From: Candidatus Pelagibacterales bacterium
GTDB taxonomy: Bacteria; Pseudomonadota; Alphaproteobacteria; Pelagibacterales; AG-422-B15
Assembly (NCBI GenBank): GCA_016777745.1
Contig: JADHQX010000011.1
Span: 1 to 18,361, forward strand
Length of the DNA stretch: 18,361 nucleotides
Direction of reading: 5' to 3'
Shown: piece after piece, positions 1-7,430 of the stretch
Position numbering within the stretch: position 1 is the stretch's first letter
Layout: each line of letters begins with the position of its first letter
Made by a program: the position numbers and the translations under genes
Notes under the pieces: model-generated
What the model saw: only the letters and a program-made list of their open reading frames with translations
Told to the model about the DNA's origin: nothing
Databases searched by the model: none

Positions 1-816
1 GGCAATTTGGAAATACAGATTGATAAACATGATTTTACTGCCAAAGACCTCAATAAAATTTTTGATGAACAGAAATACTATATTAGTTCAGTTAGAGATA
101 AGAAGTTAGTTCCAAACATATCAATTAATAAATTTCCAAAAGATTTTAGCTTAATAAGTTCAACAAAAGATAAAAAATCTTTATTTATAAGGTCTCTACT
201 CCCTTTGATTATTATGGAAAATAATAAAATTATAGACATAAATAAGCGAATTAAAAAAATTAATAATGGTACTTTTGACTATATCTCTAGAGACGAAGCA
301 CTATGGCTAAAAAAACAATATGTAAACTATAAAGTTAAAAGCCATCATATTGATGAACTGTTAATTAAAGTAGATATTATTCCAGTTTCAATTGCTTTAG
401 CTCAAGCTGCGATTGAAAGTGGATGGGGAACATCAAGATTTGTCACTGAAGGCAACGCTTTATTTGGTCAATGGAGTTGGTTTAAAGGCAGTGGAATAGT
501 CCCAGAAAAAAGAGACACAAATGAAACATACGAAATAAGATCTTTTGAAAATTTGAGACAATCTGTTTCTGCATATATGAAGAATTTGAATTCTCATAAT
601 AACTATTCTGAATTTAGAGTTGTTAGAAATAATTATAGGATTAATAATGATGAAATTAATTCACTTAATCTTTTAAATTTTTTATCAAATTACGCTGAAA
701 ATATTGAATATTCAAAAATTTTAGAAAAGATTATTGAAAAAAATAATTTACAAGAATTTGATCAGGCTGAGATTTACATACCTCCCTATGAAGTGGCTAA
801 TTTAATTTCTAATTAA
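1..816 (+). CDS. Bax-like glucosaminidase (N-acetylglucosaminidase family), 5' end missing
   Basis: The reading frame is open through the left edge. A TTG at position 7 could be called as a start, but no signal peptide or start context is visible there, so the gene very probably begins upstream of the window. The visible part is about 271 codons. Numbering from the TTG, residues about 115-250 resemble the glucosaminidase domain of E. coli Bax and FlgJ-type enzymes. The core is an AAIESGWGTSRF segment at 134-145, where E137 is the likely catalytic acid, followed by GNALFGQW at 149-156. Such enzymes cleave the glycan strand of peptidoglycan in the periplasm. The part before residue 100 is charged and AT-rich, with no recognised motif. 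The stop codon overlaps the 3' end of the convergent deacetylase gene. The family is fairly sure from the motif; the exact substrate and whether it is a true Bax orthologue are inference. Confidence 0.8.
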   Translation, partial: GNLEIQIDKHDFTAKDLNKIFDEQKYYISSVRDKKLVPNISINKFPKDFSLISSTKDKKSLFIRSLLPLIIMENNKIIDINKRIKKINNGTFDYISRDEALWLKKQYVNYKVKSHHIDELLIKVDIIPVSIALAQAAIESGWGTSRFVTEGNALFGQWSWFKGSGIVPEKRDTNETYEIRSFENLRQSVSAYMKNLNSHNNYSEFRVVRNNYRINNDEINSLNLLNFLSNYAENIEYSKILEKIIEKNNLQEFDQAEIYIPPYEVANLISN

Positions 817-1846
817 TAGTAAACTGATAGCCAAACCACAACCAGTCTGTGCCAACTTTAGTTGTACAATTTATTCTACCTCTACCAGCTAAAAAAGGTT
901 CTGTTAAATTTAATTCAACATGTTTATTTGTATCTATTTTAAGATCAACGCTATTCCATTCACCCCCACTATTTGAAAAACAATTTAACTGACTATTGTT
1001 AATTTTAGATACTAAGTCAAATTGGATTTGAGGAATTATATTCTTTTTCAATAAAATTTTATTTGGTAAAAAATTTTTAATAATTAATGGCTTAGCATTT
1101 GCAGAAAAAATAAATCTGTCTATTTTTCCATAATTCTCATTTAGGGAAAATCTCGGCAAGTAGTACTGATTAGTATTCTTATGAATTACTCCCGAATGTT
1201 GGCCAAACGCAAATTCAATATCAAGATCTTGTAATAAACTTATAATTTCATTACTAGCTTCACCATACGGATATGCAAAAACTTTAGGGCTTATATTTAA
1301 TTCTTTATTTAAAATAGAGATTGAAGATAAAAGATCATTTTTAACTTGTGAAATATCATAAAGCGGTAGATGCATGTGTGATGCACTGTGCAATGCAACT
1401 GAACCACCCTCATTAATAAATTCACGTAAATTATCCCAACTCATGTAATTCCAATGTGCTTGATTAACCACATCGGTTGATACAAAAAGTGTTACTGGAA
1501 TATTATATTTTTTAAATATTGGCCAACCATTTTTGTAAAAAGACAAAAAGGCATCGTCAACTGTAAAGCCAACTGTTTTTGGTAAGAATGATTGTTTAGC
1601 ATTTTTTTTTTGTAAAATCTCGTCAATTGATTCAATATTAAATTCATTATCTATTAGGTAAATTAAGTGTTCTTCTAGTTGAATGGTATTAATATTTGTT
1701 GATGGATACTTGGGCTCATCAAATCTATGATACATAAAAACATTAGCACCACTTTCATTCAAAGTTTCTGCTAATAAATTATTTAAAAAAATAAAATAAA
1801 AGTAAATAAAATATAGTATAATATTTCTAAGTTTAAATAATTCCAT
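809..1846 (-). CDS. secreted polysaccharide deacetylase family protein (NodB fold)
   Basis: The protein has 345 residues. It starts with a hydrophobic segment at about 8-26 ending in LLA|E, which looks like a Sec signal peptide, so the product is probably exported. The NodB domain spans about 30-250. Motif 1 is TVDDAF at 95-100, with the metal/base aspartates at D97 and D98. Motif 2 is HSASH at 153-157, with the two metal-binding histidines H153 and H157. Motif 3 is AYPYG at 191-195. Proteins of this family remove acetyl groups from N-acetylated sugars in peptidoglycan or other polysaccharides using a divalent metal. A C-terminal stretch of about 80 residues (265-345), with C289 and C327 and several Trp, lies outside the NodB fold and I do not recognise it. 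The gene is transcribed away from tsaB and converges on the glucosaminidase gene; both products plausibly act on envelope glycans. The natural substrate cannot be told from sequence. Confidence 0.85.
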   Translation of the reverse strand: MELFKLRNIILYFIYFYFIFLNNLLAETLNESGANVFMYHRFDEPKYPSTNINTIQLEEHLIYLIDNEFNIESIDEILQKKNAKQSFLPKTVGFTVDDAFLSFYKNGWPIFKKYNIPVTLFVSTDVVNQAHWNYMSWDNLREFINEGGSVALHSASHMHLPLYDISQVKNDLLSSISILNKELNISPKVFAYPYGEASNEIISLLQDLDIEFAFGQHSGVIHKNTNQYYLPRFSLNENYGKIDRFIFSANAKPLIIKNFLPNKILLKKNIIPQIQFDLVSKINNSQLNCFSNSGGEWNSVDLKIDTNKHVELNLTEPFLAGRGRINCTTKVGTDWLWFGYQFTIN

Positions 1847-1877
1847 AATTGTATAAAAATTTTATTTAATAGTTTGT

Positions 1878-1906
1878 TCAATCATAAACCTAAGTACAAA
1901 GATAAT
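1878..1906 (+). promoter_or_regulatory. possible promoter for tsaB, maybe leaderless
   Basis: GATAAT at 1901-1906 is a good -10 element. With a 17-base spacer the -35 would be the weak TTCAAT at 1878-1883. Transcription would then start at about 1913-1914, which is the ATG of tsaB itself, giving a leaderless message. The element overlaps the minus-strand promoter in the same 67-base gap, so the two would compete for polymerase. The -35 is poor and this is only a candidate. Confidence 0.3.
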
Positions 1907-1909
1907 CAA
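1881..1909 (-). promoter_or_regulatory. sigma70-like promoter for the deacetylase gene
   Basis: Read on the minus strand, TTGATT (1909-1904) and TATGAT (1886-1881) are separated by exactly 17 bases. This predicts a transcription start near 1874 and a leader of about 28 bases before the ATG at 1846. No Shine-Dalgarno sequence is visible in that leader. The region is AT-rich, so chance matches are possible, but the spacing and position are right. Confidence 0.5.
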
Positions 1910-1913
1910 TTAT

Positions 1914-2540
1914 ATGATATTACTAATAGACTGCTCAAAAGGTTTGCACCTAATTCTTGGAAATAAGAAAAAAATTATTGCAACCTCTTTTAAACCAAGG
2001 TTAAAAAAAGTATCTGAATGCTTAGTTTTAGAAATAGAAAATTTACTTAAAAGTAATAGTAAAGACTATAAAAATTTAACAAAAATAATCGCAATTAATG
2101 GACCGGGAAGTTTTACTGGCATTAGAACCAGTGTAACTGTAGCAAAAGTTTTAGGTCTTACACTCAATATACCTGTCTGTGGCATATCATTATTCGATCT
2201 TATGCTTATGCAGCATAAAAATATTAAAACTAATAGTGATCAAAAATTTTTTATACATTTAAATGATGAAAGATTTTTTGTTCAAGATATATATAAATCA
2301 GGAAAAAAATCTGAAGTTAGTATTATGAATTTTAAAGCAGAATTATTATTAGATTCTGGAAGCTTTCAGATTGTTTCAATGGATAATAAGGTAGTCAAAT
2401 CATTGAGAACAGATCGCAATAACAACCAGAAACATAATATATTTGTCTATAATGATATATTTTTCAATAGTTACGATATTTTAGTTAATTTGTCGGAAAA
2501 AAAATATATTCCAAATCCAATTTATGTTAAAACATTTTGA
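1914..2540 (+). CDS. tsaB: tRNA threonylcarbamoyladenosine biosynthesis protein TsaB (YeaZ)
   Basis: The product has 208 residues, slightly shorter than the usual 220-230. It has the ASKHA-fold signature of TsaB: an N-terminal LLIDCS strand at 3-8 and the family hallmark GPGSFTGIRTSV at 63-74. TsaB is the non-catalytic partner of TsaD. With TsaE they transfer the threonylcarbamoyl group to A37 of tRNAs that read ANN codons (t6A). The C-terminal half (from about 100) is poorly conserved and Asn/Lys-rich, as in other AT-rich genomes. The ATG at 1914 is the first start after the divergent promoter gap. In many alphaproteobacteria rimI follows tsaB and precedes fur; here fur starts two bases after the tsaB stop, so rimI is not at this locus. 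Confidence 0.9.
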   Translation: MILLIDCSKGLHLILGNKKKIIATSFKPRLKKVSECLVLEIENLLKSNSKDYKNLTKIIAINGPGSFTGIRTSVTVAKVLGLTLNIPVCGISLFDLMLMQHKNIKTNSDQKFFIHLNDERFFVQDIYKSGKKSEVSIMNFKAELLLDSGSFQIVSMDNKVVKSLRTDRNNNQKHNIFVYNDIFFNSYDILVNLSEKKYIPNPIYVKTF

Positions 2541-2542
2541 TA

Positions 2543-2962
2543 ATGATTAATTTAAAAAAAATATGCCAAGATAAAGGCTTAAGAATGACCGATCAGAGAA
2601 ATACTATTGCAGATATTATTTCTGAATTGGGGGGGCATCCAGCAGGACATCCAGACGTAAACTTAATTTATATGAAAGCCTCAGAACAAGATAATAATAT
2701 TAGTATTGCGACTGTATATAGAACAGTAAAATTATTTGAAGAATATGGTGTTATTGAAAAACATGATTTTAAAGATGGTCGATCACGTTATGAACCTATT
2801 CAAGATTCTAACCATGATCACTTAATTGATATTGACAGTGGTGAAGTATATGAGTTTTCTAATACTGAAATTGAGTCCATCCAAAAAAAAATTGCAGATG
2901 AGCTTGGCTTTGAGTTAATAGATCACAGACTAGAATTATATGGAAGAAAAATTAATAAATAA
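2543..2962 (+). CDS. fur: Fur-family metal-responsive transcriptional regulator
   Basis: The ATG at 2543 gives 139 residues. A TTG six bases upstream would overlap the tsaB stop and is less likely. An N-terminal winged helix includes ISIATVYRTVKLFEEYG (about 53-69), the family's DNA-recognition region. The dimerisation domain carries NHDHL at 90-94 and a C-terminal ELIDHRLELYG segment. These supply the His/Asp/Glu ligands of the regulatory metal site. The CxxC pairs that hold structural zinc in E. coli Fur are absent, as in the alphaproteobacterial Fur/Mur group. Several of that group sense manganese rather than iron, so the metal sensed is uncertain. Placement between tsaB and plsC fits the alphaproteobacterial locus. 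The GHPAGHPDV segment (31-39) carries a second HP pair next to the usual HPD, encoded after a run of seven G. Confidence 0.88.
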   Translation: MINLKKICQDKGLRMTDQRNTIADIISELGGHPAGHPDVNLIYMKASEQDNNISIATVYRTVKLFEEYGVIEKHDFKDGRSRYEPIQDSNHDHLIDIDSGEVYEFSNTEIESIQKKIADELGFELIDHRLELYGRKINK

Positions 2963-2983
2963 AAATATTAATTATTGATCTTA

Positions 2984-3805
2984 ATGAAATTCATCAGCCT
3001 TATATTATCATTATCAGTTATTATTATTTTAATACTATTGATATTACCTATTCAAATTATTTTAAATATTTTTAACTTAAGACTTAAATACACTGCCCCA
3101 TATTATTTTTTCAAATTATTAAATTATTTTATGGGAGTAAATATCGAATTAGATCAAGAAAGTATAAACCATTTAAGAAATAAAAATGATGTAGGAAATT
3201 TGTATGTTTCAAATCATGTTTCCTTCTTTGATATAACAACAATAGGCTCTTTAATTAAATCAAGTTTTATTGCCAAAAAAGAAGTTAAAGCTATGGGCAT
3301 ATTTGGTTTTTTAGCAGTTTTGAATAACACATTTTTTATTGATAATACTAAGGCTACAAAGGCATTAGGATACTCTAATGACATTCAAAAAAAACTTTTA
3401 AAAGGTCAAAATTTAATTCTTTTTCCTGAAGGTACTACATCAGATGGAAGTAGTATTAGATCTTTCAAATCATCTTTTTTTGAATCAGCCAATTCAAAAT
3501 ATATTTGCCCTAATTCAGGTGAAGAAAAATATATAAGAGTTCAGCCGATCACTCTAAGTTATTTAAAGAAAAGTGGACTACCTATGGGCACAGCCATCCG
3601 TCGAGAAGTTGCCTGGATTGGAGACAACAGCTCGATAATTGATATAATGAAAAACTATTTAATGTCAGCAAATGTAAGTATAAGTATAAAAATTCATGAT
3701 CCAGTTACTATAGATGATTTTGGTGACAGAAAAAAATTAAGTGCTCATTGTGAAGACACAATTCTTACAAGTTTAACAGATACACTTCATGCTACCGCAT
3801 CATGA
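2984..3805 (+). CDS. plsC: 1-acyl-sn-glycerol-3-phosphate acyltransferase (PlsC family)
   Basis: The ATG at 2984 gives 273 residues; a TTG at 2975 would add three. A hydrophobic membrane segment fills the first 30 residues. The acyltransferase block follows: NHVSFFD (77-83, the HX4D catalytic motif with H78 and D83), FIDN near 118-121, FPEGT at 147-151 (substrate phosphate binding) and VQPI at about 186-189. The enzyme adds the second acyl chain to lysophosphatidic acid at the inner membrane to make phosphatidic acid. The gene sits 21 bases after fur, and its TGA overlaps the miaB ATG by four bases, which suggests coupled translation. Related acyltransferases that use ornithine lipids share these motifs, so the exact acceptor is inferred from synteny. 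Confidence 0.85.
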   Translation: MKFISLILSLSVIIILILLILPIQIILNIFNLRLKYTAPYYFFKLLNYFMGVNIELDQESINHLRNKNDVGNLYVSNHVSFFDITTIGSLIKSSFIAKKEVKAMGIFGFLAVLNNTFFIDNTKATKALGYSNDIQKKLLKGQNLILFPEGTTSDGSSIRSFKSSFFESANSKYICPNSGEEKYIRVQPITLSYLKKSGLPMGTAIRREVAWIGDNSSIIDIMKNYLMSANVSISIKIHDPVTIDDFGDRKKLSAHCEDTILTSLTDTLHATAS

Positions 3806-5124
3806 TCAATAAATCTTTTTTTATAAAGTCTTATGGCTGTCAAATGAATGAATATGATAGTGAGAAAATAACCTCATTACTTTTAAAAGATGGTTATTCC
3901 AATAGCAATGATATTAATGAAGCTGATTTAATTGTTTTTAATACATGTAACATTAGAGATAAAGCAGCTCAAAAAGTTTATTCAGATATAGGAAGAGTAA
4001 CAAAAAAAAATAGTGATAAGACAATTGCTTTAGTAGGCTGTGTTGCCCAAGCTGAAAATGAAGAAATTTTTAAAAAAAACAAATATGTTGATATTGTTCT
4101 AGGGCCTCAGAGTTATCATTTACTACCTAAAATGATTGACGCACATAATGAATATCAAAAGAAACAAATTAATACTGATTTTATCATTAATGAAAAATTT
4201 GATTTTATTCATGAGGAAAAAAGTCCTAAGGGAGTTTCATCTTATATAACTATACAAGAAGGTTGTGATAAATTTTGTGCTTTTTGTGTAGTCCCTTTTA
4301 CCAGAGGACCAGAATATTCTCGTTCAGTCATAAACATTGTTGAGGAAACAAAATCATTATTAAATCGTGGTACTAGAGAGATTGTTTTGCTTGGACAAAA
4401 CGTAAATGCTTATAGCTATACTGATGAAATGAGCATGACTTATAACATCTCTAAACTTATAGACGAAATAAGTAAATTAGATGATGTCAAAAGAATAAGA
4501 TATACAACTTCACACCCTAATAATATGGATCATGAGCTAATGAGGCTACACGGCTCAAATGAGAAACTAATGCCATTTTTACATTTACCAGTCCAGTCTG
4601 GCTCAAATGAAATACTTAAAAATATGAATAGAAAATATACCGTTGATGAATATAAAAAAATTATTGATAATTTAAAAGATTATTGCCCAAATATTGAAAT
4701 ATCATCTGATTTTATCATTGGATTTCCTGGTGAAACTGAAAAAGATTTTCAGGAGACATTAAATTTAATTGATTATGTTCAATTTAAACAATCATATTCC
4801 TTTATATATAGTCAAAGGCCAGGAACAAAAGCGGCAACCATAGAAGATATTACTCCTATAGAAGAAAAAAAGAATCGCCTAAGCATTCTTCAAAAGAAAT
4901 TAGAAGGCATTCAATTAAAATTTAATACATCATTTTGTAATACAAATATATCAAATGTCCTTATAGAAAATCAAAGCCAAAGTAATCCAGAATATTATTT
5001 TGGAAGAAGCACATTTTTACAGCCAGTTTATGTAAAAGCTAAAAACTTAGTGGTTGGTGATATTGTTCCCATTGGAATTGAAACTTGCAATCATAAGAGT
5101 TTATATGGTACAATTTCTCATTAA
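3802..5124 (+). CDS. miaB: tRNA-2-methylthio-N6-dimethylallyladenosine synthase MiaB
   Basis: The product has 440 residues, typical for MiaB. The N-terminal UPF0004 domain carries three cluster-binding cysteines at C13, C49 and C80. The radical SAM domain has the CX3CX2C motif at C155, C159 and C162, and a C-terminal TRAM domain occupies about 375-440. Two [4Fe-4S] clusters support methylthiolation of i6A37 in tRNAs that read UNN codons, using SAM both as radical source and methyl donor. MiaA, which makes the i6A substrate, is not in this window. RimO and MtaB share this architecture, but the N-terminal YGCQMNEYDSE segment, the overall sequence and the neighbouring phoH and ybeY point to MiaB. 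The start ATG overlaps the plsC stop in an ATGA arrangement. Confidence 0.95.
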   Translation: MINKSFFIKSYGCQMNEYDSEKITSLLLKDGYSNSNDINEADLIVFNTCNIRDKAAQKVYSDIGRVTKKNSDKTIALVGCVAQAENEEIFKKNKYVDIVLGPQSYHLLPKMIDAHNEYQKKQINTDFIINEKFDFIHEEKSPKGVSSYITIQEGCDKFCAFCVVPFTRGPEYSRSVINIVEETKSLLNRGTREIVLLGQNVNAYSYTDEMSMTYNISKLIDEISKLDDVKRIRYTTSHPNNMDHELMRLHGSNEKLMPFLHLPVQSGSNEILKNMNRKYTVDEYKKIIDNLKDYCPNIEISSDFIIGFPGETEKDFQETLNLIDYVQFKQSYSFIYSQRPGTKAATIEDITPIEEKKNRLSILQKKLEGIQLKFNTSFCNTNISNVLIENQSQSNPEYYFGRSTFLQPVYVKAKNLVVGDIVPIGIETCNHKSLYGTISH

Positions 5125-5138
5125 ATGATTAATAAGAA

Positions 5139-6161
5139 TTGAACAAAACTCTAAACAATAAATCAAACCTACCTTCTTCAGGCGATAACAATTCCACCAT
5201 TGTAAATTTAGATAATTCACTAATTGTAGAAATACTTGGAATTAATAATGAAAATCTGGATTATTGTGAAAAAAAAATAAAAGTTAAAATTTTACAAAAA
5301 GGTAATATCATTATTATTAATGGTAATAAAAAAGATAGATACATAGTAAGAAATACAATAATTAAAATGTCTGATGAATTAAAAAATGCTGATCAAAGTA
5401 AACATTCCAGCTTTCAGGAAATATTTAATATGGAAATAAATAATAATTTAGAGAGCAAAAATATTCAAAATTTTACTGTCGCCAAGACAGGAAAGTCTTC
5501 TGTAGTAGGTAAAACAGTAAAGCAAAACGAATACCTTGAATATCTACACTCAAAACAAATTATTTTTGGAATAGGCCCAGCTGGTACAGGTAAAACATAC
5601 TTGGCAGTAGCTGCTGCGGTAGCACAATTACTTGAAGGAAAATATGATAGAATTATTTTATCAAGGCCCGCCGTAGAAGCTGGAGAAAAGCTTGGTTTTT
5701 TACCTGGAGATATTAAAGAAAAAGTAGACCCTTATCTGAGGCCTTTTTATGACGCTATTTATGAATTACTTCCAATGGATGAAGCGCTTAGGAAAATACA
5801 ATCTTCAATGATCGAAATAGCTCCTTTAGCTTTTATGCGGGGAAGAACTTTAAATAATGCATTTGTAATTTTAGATGAGGCACAAAATGCAACAAGTACA
5901 CAGATAAAAATGTTTTTAACAAGGTGTGGTAAGAATTCAAGAATGGTAGTCAATGGAGATCCTTCACAAGTAGACTTGCCAAAGCATATTGGATCTGGAT
6001 TGATTGACTCAATGCAAGCATTGGAACAGTTGTCAGAAGTTGGAATAACTAATTTTTCTAAAAAAGATATTGTAAGAGATGAGATTGTTTCAAAAATAAT
6101 TGATGCTTATGAAAATCACAATAAACTAAAATCGGATCTTATAAGTTCCTATGATGGTTAA
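5139..6161 (+). CDS. phoH: PhoH-like ATPase
   Basis: The product has 340 residues from a TTG start. No ATG lies in frame nearby, and the N-terminal KH-like region (about 28-80) is conserved in the family, so the start must be close to this TTG. The P-loop ATPase domain has Walker A GPAGTGKT at 146-153 and Walker B VILDEAQN at 243-250, plus the family blocks SRPAVEAGEKLGFLPGD (175-191) and NGDPSQVDLP (272-281). PhoH-family proteins are cytoplasmic ATPases resembling superfamily I helicase cores. They are almost always encoded beside ybeY, which suggests a role in RNA or ribosome metabolism, although their precise activity is poorly settled. The gene overlaps the next gene, ybeY, by 11 bases. 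The phosphate-starvation link of E. coli PhoH need not hold here. Confidence 0.92.
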   Translation: MNKTLNNKSNLPSSGDNNSTIVNLDNSLIVEILGINNENLDYCEKKIKVKILQKGNIIIINGNKKDRYIVRNTIIKMSDELKNADQSKHSSFQEIFNMEINNNLESKNIQNFTVAKTGKSSVVGKTVKQNEYLEYLHSKQIIFGIGPAGTGKTYLAVAAAVAQLLEGKYDRIILSRPAVEAGEKLGFLPGDIKEKVDPYLRPFYDAIYELLPMDEALRKIQSSMIEIAPLAFMRGRTLNNAFVILDEAQNATSTQIKMFLTRCGKNSRMVVNGDPSQVDLPKHIGSGLIDSMQALEQLSEVGITNFSKKDIVRDEIVSKIIDAYENHNKLKSDLISSYDG

Positions 6162-6606
6162 TTTAGATTTTTCAGTTTTAGATAATAAATGGAATGAAAC
6201 ATTACCAAATTTTAAAAAAGTAATTAAAAAAGCTTCAAATCATGTATTTGATGAACTAATACAATTTAAAAATAAGGATTATGAGATTAGTTTCTTAATG
6301 GTAAACAATGATTATATTAAAGAATTAAATGCAAATTATAGATCTAAAGATAGTGCTACTAATGTATTATCATTCCCAATGATGGATGGTAATTCACTTC
6401 AACATGAAAATATATTAGGAGATATTGTTATATCAATTGATAAAATATTAAGTGAGTCACTTGACCAAAAAATAGATACATATAAATATCTATCAAAAAT
6501 ATCTATTCATGGAATATTGCATCTTTTAGGATATGATCATGTTTTAGATAATGATTATGTGGTCATGAATCAACTTGAAGAAAAAATAATAAACAAAATT
6601 AAATGA
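6151..6606 (+). CDS. ybeY: endoribonuclease YbeY (rRNA maturation factor)
   Basis: The product has 151 residues. The hallmark zinc site H-x3-H-x5-H is present as HGILHLLGYDH at 120-130, with H120, H124 and H130. An upstream SATNVLSFP block (68-76) is also typical. YbeY is a single-strand endoribonuclease that takes part in 16S rRNA 3'-end maturation and 70S quality control. Two ATG codons in a row (6151 and 6154) could both serve as the start, and both lie within the end of phoH, so translation is probably coupled. No Shine-Dalgarno sequence is seen. The stop codon overlaps the start of the next gene in an ATGA arrangement. Confidence 0.95.
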   Translation: MMVNLDFSVLDNKWNETLPNFKKVIKKASNHVFDELIQFKNKDYEISFLMVNNDYIKELNANYRSKDSATNVLSFPMMDGNSLQHENILGDIVISIDKILSESLDQKIDTYKYLSKISIHGILHLLGYDHVLDNDYVVMNQLEEKIINKIK

Positions 6607-7430
6607 TAAAAAATTTTCTTAGCAAATTTATTTATAAAAGTTCTTTAGATAAAACTAATCTTAAGGAAGATTTAGAAACCGTATTAGATAATAAATCTAA
6701 TAATACTGATGGAATCTCTAAGCAAGAAAGAGTTATGCTTATGAATATTCTTAAGATAGATGAAATTTTAGCAAGAGATATAATGATTCCAAGAGCTGAA
6801 ATTATTGCACTTGAAGAGAGTATTTCTTTTGATGAGGCAATTAAAATATTTGTTGAAGGTGCCCACTCAAGAATACCAATTTATAATGAACAATTAGATA
6901 ATATAACAGGAATGTTACATATAAAAGACTTAGTAAAATATCAAACTGAAAATGATATTAAGGGTAATTTTATAGATAGTATAAAAAAAGATATTTTACA
7001 TATTCCTCCATCAATGCCAGCTTTAGACCTACTAATAAAAATGCAATTAACCAGACTTCATATGGGTGTTGTAATAGATGAGTATGGTGGTGTGGATGGA
7101 CTTATAACAATTGAGGATGTTATTGAAGAAATCACTGGTGAGATAGAAGATGAACATGATGATAAAGATATATCAATGTTTATTAAACTTAGTCCAAACA
7201 CATTTGAAGCTAATGCGCGTTTATCTATTGCAGAGCTAGAAAAAATATCACAAATACAGCTCATCAATGAAGATGATGACACTGATACTATTGGTGGGTT
7301 AGTTGCTACTGTTGCAGGTAGAGTTCCTCAGCGAGGAGAAATTATTAAACATGATTCAGGAATAGTTTTTACAATACTTGATGCTGATCCAAGAAGAATT
7401 AAAACGATAAAAATATCACTACCAAAATAA
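6603..7430 (+). CDS. corC: CBS-domain protein of the CorC/HlyC (TlyC) family
   Basis: The product has 275 residues and no DUF21 membrane domain, so it is the short soluble form. A paired CBS module covers about 58-180, opening with DIMIPRAEI (59-67) and containing VVIDEYGGVDGLIT (156-169). The C-terminal transporter-associated CorC_HlyC domain covers about 195-273, with an acidic EDDDTDTIGG stretch (223-232) and the closing GRVPQRGE block. Members bind adenine nucleotides and are linked to magnesium/cobalt efflux. Some were described as haemolysins, but that label is probably misleading. The ybeY-corC-lnt order is conserved across proteobacteria. The ATG overlaps the ybeY stop, and the TAA is directly followed by the lnt ATG. 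Confidence 0.9.
   Translation: MIKNFLSKFIYKSSLDKTNLKEDLETVLDNKSNNTDGISKQERVMLMNILKIDEILARDIMIPRAEIIALEESISFDEAIKIFVEGAHSRIPIYNEQLDNITGMLHIKDLVKYQTENDIKGNFIDSIKKDILHIPPSMPALDLLIKMQLTRLHMGVVIDEYGGVDGLITIEDVIEEITGEIEDEHDDKDISMFIKLSPNTFEANARLSIAELEKISQIQLINEDDDTDTIGGLVATVAGRVPQRGEIIKHDSGIVFTILDADPRRIKTIKISLPK

Noticed and set aside
2632..2638. Frameshift in fur caused by the run of seven G
   Set aside because: The reading frame on both sides matches Fur without a break, so the gene is intact as given.
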